Shown here piece after piece: positions 1-6,179 of a stretch of 6,902 nt of DNA. The stretch is taken from contig JBIQLO010000204.1 in assembly GCA_044464175.1 (NCBI GenBank), positions 1 to 6,902 of the forward strand. The letters run 5' to 3'. How positions within the stretch are numbered: the stretch's first letter is position 1; every line of letters starts with the position of its first letter. The position numbers and the translations under genes were made by a program. The notes below the pieces were generated by a model. It was not told the DNA's origin. It saw only the letters and a program-made list of their open reading frames with translations, and did no database searches. This DNA comes from JBIQLO01 sp044464175 (GTDB taxonomy: Bacteria > Planctomycetota > Phycisphaerae > Tepidisphaerales > Tepidisphaeraceae).

Positions 1-2
1 GG

Positions 3-929
3 GCCGACCGGATCGGCGGCCTGCTGATGTACGGGATTCCCAATTTCAAGCTGGAAAAGCGGATCGTCGATCGCCGAGTCAAGCTGCTGGAGGCCGAGGG
101 GATCACCTTCCAACCCAACGCCAACGTCGGCTTCAACGTGCCGGTGGAACAGCTTCGCAAGGAATTCGACGCCATCGTCCTGTGCGGCGGTTCCACGCTG
201 GCGCGCGACCTGAAGGTGCCTGGGCGCGAGTTGAACGGCATCCATCTGGCCATGGAATACCTCCCCCAGCAGAACAAGCACAATATGGGAGATGAGGTGC
301 CCAACCAGATCACCGCCAAGGGCAAGCACGTCATCATCCTGGGCGGCGGCGATACCGGGGCCGACTGCCTGGGCACCGCTCACCGCCAAGGCGCCAAGAG
401 CGTCCATCAATTTGAATTGCTGCCCCGTCCGCCGGAGGGGCGCACGCCCGATATGCCCTGGCCGTACTGGCCGATGATCTACCGCGTCAGCTCCGCTCAC
501 GAAGAGGGCGGCGAGCGCGATTTCGCCCTGAACACCCAGCGATTCAGTGGGGATGAGCAGGGGAACGTCAAAAAGCTCCATGCCGTGCGCCTGGAATGGG
601 AAATGAACGGCTCGCGCCCGACGAAGATGAAGGAAATCCCCGGCAGCGATTTCGAGATCGACTGCGACCTGTGTCTGCTGGCGCTGGGGTTTGTCCATCC
701 AGAGCACCCCGGCCCGATTGAGCAGCTGGGGCTTGCCACGGACGCCCGCGGCAACGTCGTGGCCGATCCCAATTACATGACCAATGTCCCGGGCGTCTTC
801 GCCGCCGGAGACATGCGCCGGGGCCAGTCCCTGGTGGTCTGGGCGATCAGCGAAGGCCGACAGGCCGCGCGCGGGGTCGATGCGTTCCTGATGGGCCACA
901 GCGACCTGCCGGCGTTGAAGCTGTTTTAA
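3..929 (+). CDS. gltD: Glutamate synthase (NADPH) small subunit, C-terminal part
   Basis: This is the beta subunit of bacterial glutamate synthase, which takes electrons from NADPH through FAD and passes them to the large subunit GltB to make glutamate from glutamine and 2-oxoglutarate in the cytoplasm. The reading frame is open from base 3, so the first roughly 180 residues (Fe-S region and first FAD-binding motif) lie outside the window; 308 residues remain of a family length near 490. What is visible is characteristic: DRIGGLLMYGIPNFKLEK at the left edge, a second dinucleotide-binding motif LGGGDTGADCLGT (about 338-376), the GltD-typical PRPPEGRTPDMPWPYWP (about 424-474), and the C-terminal FAD contact GVFAAGDMRRGQSLVVWAI (about 790-846). 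It ends with TAA at 927-929. A GltB gene would be expected upstream, but that cannot be checked here. Related GltD-like oxidoreductase subunits (for example of dihydropyrimidine dehydrogenase) are less likely because of the match to the PRPP...PWP segment. Confidence 0.95.
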   Translation, partial: ADRIGGLLMYGIPNFKLEKRIVDRRVKLLEAEGITFQPNANVGFNVPVEQLRKEFDAIVLCGGSTLARDLKVPGRELNGIHLAMEYLPQQNKHNMGDEVPNQITAKGKHVIILGGGDTGADCLGTAHRQGAKSVHQFELLPRPPEGRTPDMPWPYWPMIYRVSSAHEEGGERDFALNTQRFSGDEQGNVKKLHAVRLEWEMNGSRPTKMKEIPGSDFEIDCDLCLLALGFVHPEHPGPIEQLGLATDARGNVVADPNYMTNVPGVFAAGDMRRGQSLVVWAISEGRQAARGVDAFLMGHSDLPALKLF

Positions 930-935
930 TGCTGT

Positions 936-961
936 GGGCCGGGTGGTTGGCCCCGCGGGCC
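936..961 (+). repeat. Short alternating GGGCC/GGCCC hairpins after gltD
   Basis: Seven bases after the gltD stop, GGGCC (936-940), GGCCC (949-953) and GGGCC (957-961) follow each other, so the middle copy can pair with either neighbour in 5-bp GC stems. There is no run of T after it, so it is at best a weak pause or terminator structure. The rest of the 88-bp gap up to 1018 shows no convincing promoter. Confidence 0.25.
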
Positions 962-1017
962 GCCTGGAAGATGACGGCCCTGGCAGGGCTATTCATAGAT
1001 TCTGTCCCGGATTTTCC

Positions 1018-2124
1018 ATGCGCAAAGGACTTTTCCTCCTGCTGCTGATCCTGGGCCTGCGGCCCGCCTTTGCCCAGACGGCTCCGCCCGACCATCCCAG
1101 GACTCAGAATCTGGTCATCGTCACGCTCGACGGCTTCCGGTGGCAGGAGCTCTATCGCGGGGCGGATCAGGAGCTGCTGGAGAACAAGAAATTCACCCCA
1201 AACGCCGAGGCGACCCGCAAAGCCTTCTGGGCCGACACCCCCCAGGCACGGCGTCAAAAGCTGCTTCCCTTTTTCTGGGGCACGCTGGCCAAAAAGGGGC
1301 GACTCTATGGCAACCGTGATCTGGGCAACCGGGTGAATGCGAAAAACCCCTTCTGGTTCTCCTATCCCGGCTACAACGAAATCTTCACCGGCTATCCTGA
1401 CCCGCGCATCAATTCCAACAGCTACCCGGATAATCCCAACACCAATGTGCTGGAGTTTCTAAATCAGCAATCCGCCTTTAACGGCAAGGTGGCGGCATTC
1501 ACCACATGGTCGGCTTTTCCCCGCATCCTGAACGAATCCCGCAGCGACATCCCGGTCAATGCAGGATACGAAGCCTTCGAAGCGAATCCGCACAACCGCC
1601 CACTCAGCGAAACGCAGCAGGCGATAAACGGCATTCAGCAGCATCTGATCCGCCCGAAGGGCGGCCGCTTGGATGCCCTTACCTATGCCCAGGCCAGAGC
1701 ATACATGGAACTAAACCACCCGCGAGTCCTGTACATTGCCTTCGGCCAGACCGACCACTTCGCGCATGCCGGGCATTATGGTCTATATCTGGAAGCCGCC
1801 CATCATAGCGCCCAGATGATCGGCGAACTCTGGGAGGCATTGCAGGCCGACCCGCACTACAAGGGGACCACCACCCTCTTCATCACCACAGACCACGGAC
1901 GCGGCCTTGGCGATCAATGGACCAGTCACGGCAAGCGTATTGCCCACGCCGACGAAATCTGGTTCGCCGTGATCGGCCCGGACACCCCGCCGCTGGGGGA
2001 GATGAAGGCCAACCAGCAGTGGTATCAGAACCAGTTTGCCCGGACGCTGGCGGCTTTCTTGGGGTATTCCTTCAAATCGCCTCACCCCACGGGCGAGCCG
2101 ATTCCATTGGTGAATGACAACTGA
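1018..2124 (+). CDS. Secreted alkaline-phosphatase-superfamily hydrolase (phosphatase/phosphodiesterase type)
   Basis: A 368-residue exported metal-dependent hydrolase of the alkaline phosphatase/nucleotide pyrophosphatase superfamily. The ATG at 1018 is chosen because it opens a clear signal peptide: MRK, a hydrophobic core LFLLLLILGL and a cleavage site after AFA19. An in-frame GTG at 934 would bury this signal behind 28 unlikely residues. The usual two-metal site can be read in order: D38 in VTLDG, S115 in FSYPGYNEIFTG as probable nucleophile and metal ligand, D246 and H250 in TDHFAH, D292-H293 in TTDHG and H304 in SHGK. The spacing of S115 relative to IFTG fits the Thr of TFPNHYTIVTG in nucleotide pyrophosphatases, so Ser replaces Thr. 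It probably acts in the periplasm on a phosphomonoester or diester. The substrate cannot be told; a sulfatase role is less likely because no C-x-P-x-R motif is present. Relatives are sometimes labelled phosphoglyceromutase or sulfatase. No Shine-Dalgarno site is seen. Its stop overlaps the next start by 11 bases. Confidence 0.88.
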   Translation: MRKGLFLLLLILGLRPAFAQTAPPDHPRTQNLVIVTLDGFRWQELYRGADQELLENKKFTPNAEATRKAFWADTPQARRQKLLPFFWGTLAKKGRLYGNRDLGNRVNAKNPFWFSYPGYNEIFTGYPDPRINSNSYPDNPNTNVLEFLNQQSAFNGKVAAFTTWSAFPRILNESRSDIPVNAGYEAFEANPHNRPLSETQQAINGIQQHLIRPKGGRLDALTYAQARAYMELNHPRVLYIAFGQTDHFAHAGHYGLYLEAAHHSAQMIGELWEALQADPHYKGTTTLFITTDHGRGLGDQWTSHGKRIAHADEIWFAVIGPDTPPLGEMKANQQWYQNQFARTLAAFLGYSFKSPHPTGEPIPLVNDN

Positions 2125-2488
2125 CCCTCCATCCCGTCGATTCGTGGTCCTTCGCCACGAGGGGGTGGCCGAGCCGCATTTTGATCTGCTGATCGAATCC
2201 CGCCCGGAAGGTCTTCTGGAGACGTGGCGCAGCCTTGTCTGGCCCATTGATGAGAAAACGCCGCTGGTGCATTTGCCCCCCCACCGCCGGGTTTACCTTG
2301 ACTATGAGGGTCCCATCTCCAATGATCGGGGCAGCGTGCGGCGGGTCGAATCGGGCCGGTGCGCGGTGGAAGTCGATTCCAACGGGCGATGGATCATTGA
2401 GGCCCGATCGGATCGACGCGAATTTTCGCTAATGCTGGCTCCCGCGGGGGAGCCCGACTGGATTGGGCAGCAGAATAGCAGGCAATAG
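2114..2488 (+). CDS. Stand-alone LigD 3'-phosphoesterase-like domain protein
   Basis: A 124-residue protein consisting almost entirely of one domain like the 3'-phosphoesterase module of bacterial NHEJ ligase LigD. That module trims 3'-phosphate and 3'-ribonucleotide ends with Mn2+. Visible family features are FVVLRHEGVAEPHFDLLIE (residues 10-28), the TW at 37-38 and LPPHRRVYLDYEGPIS (54-69), followed by GSVRRVESG. Candidate metal and catalytic residues are H15, H22, D24 and H57, which match in order the H, H-x-D and later H of the LigD domain; the first gap is seven residues rather than the six I recall for Pseudomonas LigD. There are no polymerase or ligase domains in or next to it. The ATG lies inside the end of the preceding gene, giving an 11-base overlap and no clear Shine-Dalgarno site, so translational coupling is likely. 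The last codons, including the TAG stop, lie within a repeat-like arm. Enzymatic activity is inferred from family resemblance. Confidence 0.85.
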   Translation: MTTDPPSRRFVVLRHEGVAEPHFDLLIESRPEGLLETWRSLVWPIDEKTPLVHLPPHRRVYLDYEGPISNDRGSVRRVESGRCAVEVDSNGRWIIEARSDRREFSLMLAPAGEPDWIGQQNSRQ

Positions 2489-2526
2489 AAAGGAGGCCGG
2501 TGCCCTCTGCCTCGTCTTTCTACTGC
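2482..2526 (+). repeat. Imperfect inverted repeat spanning the stop of the phosphoesterase gene
   Basis: The left arm 2482-2497 (GCAATAGAAAG then GAGGC) pairs with the right arm 2509-2526 (GCCTC, a GT bulge, then CTTTCTACTGC). This gives about 15 base pairs with one A/C mismatch and one bulge around an 11-base loop. (The left arm's leading G is base 2482.) It includes the TAG stop at 2486-2488 and the AGGAGG at 2491-2496. No T-run follows, so a classical intrinsic terminator is not supported. It could be a processing or stability hairpin, or the remains of a small palindromic element. Confidence 0.55.
2491..2496 (+). promoter_or_regulatory. Strong Shine-Dalgarno-like AGGAGG, misplaced
   Basis: This is the best match to the anti-Shine-Dalgarno sequence in the window, but it sits 55 bases before the ATG of the permease (2552). 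It is three bases before a GTG at 2500 in another frame and ten bases before a CTG at 2507 in the permease frame. It also lies in the left arm of the 2482-2526 hairpin, where it would be partly paired. Whether ribosomes use it is unknown. Confidence 0.4.
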
Positions 2527-2547
2527 ATACCACCTACTGCCTACTAC
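2520..2547 (+). repeat. Degenerate CTACTGC heptamer repeat
   Basis: CTACTGC occurs at 2520-2526 and again at 2534-2540, directly followed by CTACTAC at 2541-2547. All copies are in a 7-bp register, with a diverged unit between the first two. The reverse-complement family (GCAATAG, AGCAGG, GCAGAATAG) is visible on the other side of AGGAGG at 2470-2488. The tract sits just before the permease start and looks like a decayed simple repeat. Confidence 0.5.
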
Positions 2548-2551
2548 GCCC

Positions 2552-4627
2552 ATGCTCGGTATCGCCCCCTATCTCTGGCGTATGGTTCCAGCCAATCCGA
2601 TTCTGCTGCGCGTGGTGGAGATTGGTTCCAAGCGCAAGCGGGACCTGATTATCCGCTGGGGCTATCTGGGACTGCTGATTCTTCTGGTAGTGCTGTCGCT
2701 GGTGGGCGGGCAGGGAACGCTGGCCTCGGCGGGGCTGAGTGAGCTGGCGCAGATCAGCGGGCGCATTTTTCAGCGCATGAGCTATCTTCAGCTTGCCCTG
2801 GTCGCCCTGCTGGCCCCCATCTTCACCGCCGGCGCCATCACCCAGGAGAAGGACAGCCAGACCTACGACATTCTCCTGTCCACGCCGCTGACCAACGGGC
2901 AGATCGTCCTGGGCTCCTTGCTCAGCCGCCTCTTTTTTGTCATCGCCCTGCTGCTCAGCGGCATTCCCATCTTCGCCATCACACAGATTTTCGGGGGTGT
3001 TGCCCTCCGCGACATCGCCCTGGCCTTCGGCATCGCCGCCGCCACCGCCTTCATCACCGGCGCCCTGGCCATGGCAATTGCCACTTTCGGTGTCGGGACG
3101 CGCCGCACCATCTTCAGCTTCTATCTGTTCATCGTCGCCTACCTGGCCGGGCTCTATCTCCTGGACGGGCTTTCGTTTCTGCATCCGGCCGGCGCGGGCG
3201 GCTCGCCGCTGCGCACAAGCTGGCTCACCGGCATCAACCCATTCCTGGCATTGCAGACTCTGTTCGGGCGAGATTACCTTCCTCCCACCCTCGGCGAGTT
3301 GCCGGCGGCTCTGCGCCATTGGCCATTGCGCTGGTACTGGACCCATCCGGCAGGCTTTTACATTGTCTTTATGTTTCTGCTCAGCGCGGTGATGGTGATC
3401 CCATCCATCCTGCTGCTCCGCCGCATTGCCCAGTCGAGTGTCTCTCTCCGCACCGCCCTGGCACAGAAGCTCCACCTGGTGCACGCTGACCGTACCCGTG
3501 CTCCTCGGCCCGTCTGGAGCAACCCCATCGCATGGCGCGAGGCCAAGACCAAGTCGTCGGTCGCGCGATCCTTCCTGCTGCGTTATGGATTCATCACCGC
3601 CGGGGTTATCGTGGCGATCATCCTGGTATGGTTCTACGCCGCCAAAGTGCCCGGTGGACGTTATCTCACCGCCAACAGCTACAATGCGTCAAAACATGAA
3701 TTGACGGTCTATCAGGGTGACGGACCCGCCACCACCTATCGTCTGGCCTCGGAGGTGGAGGTGAAGGTGGACGGACAGAAAGTGGACGTTTCCGCCCTCC
3801 AGCGCGATTACGCGGTGCGCGGGGAAATGTCGATTCTTAAGACCCCGGCCGGCCCGATGATTACCGGCCTGACTCTGGGCGAGCCAATTCGCCGTCTCCC
3901 GACGCCCACCGCCAGGCAGCTTCTGCTGGGGCTGATCACCGTCGAATTCGCCGCGATCCTCCTGATTGTCACCAATGCCGCGGCCTCCACCGTCACACGT
4001 GAACGGGAGGATGGCACGCTCGATCTGCTGCTCAGCACCCCCATCACCAGCCGCTATTACATCTGGGGCAAGCTTCGGGGTCTGGTCAGTTATATCCTGC
4101 CGCTGGTCGCGGTGCCCGCCTTCAGTGCGCTGCTGTTCGTGGCGGCCGATTTCTTCGAGTGGATCGGCAGCGGCAATCCTTCCGTCCAGTGGCTGGTTTT
4201 TCCCGAAGCGGTGCTGCTGCTGCCGGGGGTGCTGGTGATTGTCGCGGCGTTGGGGGCGATGGTCGGAATGCAGATGTCGCTCCGCTGTCGCACGACCGTC
4301 GCGGCCGTCATGGGAAGCGTGGGGATCATGCTCGGATTCTGCGCGGTGCTGGGATGGTGCGGCTTTGGAGCCCTGACTGCCCGGGCGATGGATGGCCCGT
4401 TTCCGCTGGTCGTGGGCAGCCTCAGCCCCTTCACCGTCATTTCCCTCATGGTGGACCCGATCCAATTTGGCGGCCGCTATTTTCTGAACCCGGACGCCAT
4501 CGGGCAGTGGCGACTGATTCTCTTTGTCTTCAGCTGGGCCGCCATCGGTCTGTATGCCCTGATCGTCTGGTCGATGTACAAGTCGATGGTGAAGAATTTT
4601 GACATGACGATTCGCCGGCAGGGATAA
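2552..4627 (+). CDS. Fused ABC-2 type transporter permease with two homologous halves
   Basis: A 691-residue integral membrane protein, the channel-forming part of an ABC-2 type exporter. By eye it has about twelve membrane segments, six per half: near residues 31-50, 75-97, 120-148, 153-179, 184-210 and 269-291, then 341-365, 457-479, 508-535, 548-578, 583-609 and 655-681. After the second segment of each half comes the same motif, TQEKDSQTYDILLSTPLT (97-114) and TREREDGTLDLLLSTPIT (482-499), which is the place of the cytoplasmic coupling helix that touches the ATPase. A soluble loop of about 90 residues (365-455), predicted outside, separates the first two segments of half two. No ATPase gene is adjacent, so the partner must lie elsewhere; the cargo is unknown. 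The ATG at 2552 has no Shine-Dalgarno site next to it; an ATG at 2582 is an alternative that keeps NPILLRVVEIGSKRKRD as the N-terminus. The gene lies in the same frame as the preceding one, separated by a TAG and 63 bases. Confidence 0.85.
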   Translation: MLGIAPYLWRMVPANPILLRVVEIGSKRKRDLIIRWGYLGLLILLVVLSLVGGQGTLASAGLSELAQISGRIFQRMSYLQLALVALLAPIFTAGAITQEKDSQTYDILLSTPLTNGQIVLGSLLSRLFFVIALLLSGIPIFAITQIFGGVALRDIALAFGIAAATAFITGALAMAIATFGVGTRRTIFSFYLFIVAYLAGLYLLDGLSFLHPAGAGGSPLRTSWLTGINPFLALQTLFGRDYLPPTLGELPAALRHWPLRWYWTHPAGFYIVFMFLLSAVMVIPSILLLRRIAQSSVSLRTALAQKLHLVHADRTRAPRPVWSNPIAWREAKTKSSVARSFLLRYGFITAGVIVAIILVWFYAAKVPGGRYLTANSYNASKHELTVYQGDGPATTYRLASEVEVKVDGQKVDVSALQRDYAVRGEMSILKTPAGPMITGLTLGEPIRRLPTPTARQLLLGLITVEFAAILLIVTNAAASTVTREREDGTLDLLLSTPITSRYYIWGKLRGLVSYILPLVAVPAFSALLFVAADFFEWIGSGNPSVQWLVFPEAVLLLPGVLVIVAALGAMVGMQMSLRCRTTVAAVMGSVGIMLGFCAVLGWCGFGALTARAMDGPFPLVVGSLSPFTVISLMVDPIQFGGRYFLNPDAIGQWRLILFVFSWAAIGLYALIVWSMYKSMVKNFDMTIRRQG

Positions 4628-4676
4628 CACAGGAATTGGGCTTTTCAGCGCGCTTCTTTGCTGTTTCAATGGAATC

Positions 4677-4684
4677 GGAAGGGG
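4677..4684 (+). promoter_or_regulatory. Ribosome binding site of the alpha/beta-hydrolase gene
   Basis: GGAAGGGG lies eight bases before the ATG at 4693. It supports that start over the in-frame TTG at 4636 and ATG at 4669, both of which would place extra residues before the signal peptide. Confidence 0.55.
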
Positions 4685-4692
4685 CAACGATC

Positions 4693-5928
4693 ATGAAGCG
4701 AGCAATTTCCATGCTTCTGTTCTGCCTGGTCGCCGCCCTGCCGCTATCGGGAGCCGCGGCGGTGCATGAGGTGCGCGTGCCTCTACAGCAGGGGCGGCTG
4801 ACGGTGGGTACGCTTAGCCGGGGGCTGGCCCGGGTGATGCATGCGCCGGGGCTGGAGATCGATTCCAATGCCTCCATCGACCTGAGCGGAGTGCGGGGGA
4901 TGCTCTGGATCAAGGCGTTCAATGCCGCCTTGGGCGATGGGTGTCGGATTGAAGCGGCCTCGGACGCACTGGTGTTGAGCGCCGATCCGCAGAAGCTGCC
5001 CCGGTCACTGGGGAGTGTGAAGGAAGCGATCCGGCTCTTTACGGCCGCTGCCGCGCCGGAAGCAACGGCCGCACAGCGGCGGCAGTACGGGCTACATCTT
5101 CCCTCCCAACTTTCGGCCGACCGACCGCTGGTGGTCCTGGTGCATGGACTGGACTGCGATGGATCCGACTGGAGTGCCATGGCGGAACTGCTGGAGCGGG
5201 CGAATTACCAGGTGGCCTATTTCCGGTACCCCAACGATGAATCCGTGGTTCAGAGCTCAAATGAGTTTGCCCGGCAGATGGTGGCCCTGCGGCAGGCGCA
5301 TCCCAAACTGACGGTGGATGTCGTCACGCATTCCATGGGAGGGCTGGTGGCCCGGGGATACATCGAAGGGAATCGGTATGAAGGGGGCATTCGGCATCTG
5401 GTCCTGATCGCGCCGCCAAATCATGGCTCAACCTGGGCGATGTTTCGGCTCCTGCTGGAGGTGCATGAACATTATGAACTCTGGCGGCACAACCCGCAGT
5501 GGCACTGGACCTGGATGATTACGGATGGCCTGGGGGAGGCCGGAAGCGACCTGATGCCAGGCAGCCGGCTATTGGCCTCTTTGAACGATGGTCCCCGTCG
5601 CCAGGGAGTCCGGTATACCATTATCGCTGGCAGCCACACACCGTGGCAGAAATGGGAGAGGCGTAGTCTGAATGCCATCGCCAAGGGGGTACCCGATTCC
5701 ATCGAGAACTGGTGGGGCATCCGTCAGGGGCTGGGGCAGATCCGCCGTTGGAGCAGCGCAATCAAGCAGCACAACGGCCAAAGTGACGGCGTGGTTTCAA
5801 TCCAGAGTGCTCGGCTGCCCGGCGTGAGCGATGTCGTTGTTTTGCCGGTGGACCATGAGGCGTTGTATTGCGGCACGGGCGGACCACCGGCCGCCTGGCC
5901 GGTGGTCGCGGATCGTTTGGGGCGGTGA
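4693..5928 (+). CDS. Secreted alpha/beta-hydrolase (lipase/esterase-like) with N-terminal extra domain
   Basis: A 411-residue exported serine hydrolase. The ATG at 4693 starts MKRAISMLLFCLVAALPLSGAAA, a signal peptide with probable cleavage after residue 23. Residues about 25-110 form a small domain before the hydrolase; its pattern (IDLSGVRG, then AFNAALGDGCRIE, then DALVLSA) resembles short STN/secretin-type beta-alpha-beta modules, a weak match. The hydrolase core starts near 145 with PLVVLVHGLDCDGSDW, where H151-G152 mark the oxyanion loop. The catalytic triad is readable: S214 in the nucleophile elbow THSMGG, D365 in GQSDGVV and H388 in VDHEALY. The APPNHGS segment after the elbow is common in lipases and in PGAP1/LipA-like esterases. 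It should cleave an ester, lipid or acyl bond outside the cytoplasm; the substrate is not visible. It starts 65 bases after the permease stop on the same strand, so co-transcription is possible. The end carries a perfect hairpin and converges with the next gene after a 10-bp gap. Confidence 0.87.
   Translation: MKRAISMLLFCLVAALPLSGAAAVHEVRVPLQQGRLTVGTLSRGLARVMHAPGLEIDSNASIDLSGVRGMLWIKAFNAALGDGCRIEAASDALVLSADPQKLPRSLGSVKEAIRLFTAAAAPEATAAQRRQYGLHLPSQLSADRPLVVLVHGLDCDGSDWSAMAELLERANYQVAYFRYPNDESVVQSSNEFARQMVALRQAHPKLTVDVVTHSMGGLVARGYIEGNRYEGGIRHLVLIAPPNHGSTWAMFRLLLEVHEHYELWRHNPQWHWTWMITDGLGEAGSDLMPGSRLLASLNDGPRRQGVRYTIIAGSHTPWQKWERRSLNAIAKGVPDSIENWWGIRQGLGQIRRWSSAIKQHNGQSDGVVSIQSARLPGVSDVVVLPVDHEALYCGTGGPPAAWPVVADRLGR
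5882..5907 (+). repeat. Perfect 11-bp inverted repeat with 4-nt loop at the end of the hydrolase gene
   Basis: GACCACCGGCC (5882-5892), loop GCCT, GGCCGGTGGTC (5897-5907). The stem is perfect and very GC-rich, lies inside the last codons of the hydrolase and ends 19 bases before the end of its stop codon. No T-tract follows on either strand, so it is not a textbook intrinsic terminator. Its position between two convergent genes suggests a role in ending transcription or protecting 3' ends. Confidence 0.6.
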
Positions 5929-5938
5929 CATCCTCAAA

Positions 5939-6169
5939 TTACACGGTTTCGGCGGGGGCAAAAAGCGAGTCGTGCTCCACTTCCACCTGTTCGGCCAGAA
6001 GCAGGGCGCGGGTTTGATGATCCAGGCCCACGGGGTGGAATTCGACTTCGTAGGCGACATTGGGTGCAAACCAGGTGCTGCGCACCACGCCGAGTTCACC
6101 CCGGCACAACGCCAGTTCAGGCAGGTCCTGAGTGAGGCGGACAAAATCATTCACAATCGGCTGTCGCAT
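5939..6169 (-). CDS. DUF4926 domain protein
   Basis: A 76-residue minus-strand gene. The sequence is recognisable as a DUF4926-type protein: IVNDFVRLTQDLPELALCRG near the start, then ELGVVRSTW, then AYEVEFHPVGLDHQTRALLLAEQVEVE. This is the usual small beta-rich layout, with a 'drive out/low-level' strand, a G-x-V-G turn and the YEVEF strand. The function of the family is not established; members are small cytoplasmic proteins often found near toxin-antitoxin or accessory genes. The start at 6169 is chosen over longer upstream frames because a strong GGAGGA stands four bases before it and because homology begins there. It ends with TAA at 5941-5939. It faces the hydrolase gene tail to tail with a 10-bp gap. 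No partner toxin or antitoxin gene is seen next to it. Confidence 0.8.
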   Translation of the reverse strand: MRQPIVNDFVRLTQDLPELALCRGELGVVRSTWFAPNVAYEVEFHPVGLDHQTRALLLAEQVEVEHDSLFAPAETV

Positions 6170-6173
6170 GGCG

Positions 6174-6179
6174 TCCTCC
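6174..6179 (-). promoter_or_regulatory. Shine-Dalgarno site of the DUF4926 gene
   Basis: GGAGGA on the minus strand, four bases before the ATG at 6169. It fixes this start inside a longer open frame that runs back to 6373. Confidence 0.7.

Noticed and set aside
934..1017. Upstream GTG start for the phosphatase-like gene
   Set aside because: It would add 28 residues, rich in G, R and P, before a complete signal peptide beginning at the ATG 1018.
2486..2554. Stop-codon read-through joining the phosphoesterase to the permease
   Set aside because: Both genes share a frame and only the TAG at 2486 interrupts it, but the linking 63 bases encode repeat-derived residues and the two proteins are unrelated in function and location. 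The shared frame is likely chance.
2500..2742. 80-codon open frame from GTG 2500 with a good Shine-Dalgarno site
   Set aside because: Most of it overlaps the permease in another frame, and the product (rich in S, A, G and Y) has no family resemblance. It is kept only as a possible regulatory ORF in the findings, not as a gene.
4646..4666. Possible terminator after the permease (CAGC ... GCTG followed by TTTC)
   Set aside because: The stem is only four base pairs and the T-run is short.
2534..4687. Two long minus-strand open frames (2534-3484 and 3689-4687) opposite the permease
   Set aside because: Their translations are low-complexity mixes of Q, H, D, E, R and G, which is what the antisense of Leu/Val/Ala-rich membrane codons gives in GC-rich DNA. 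They have no recognisable motif, while the plus strand is clearly coding.
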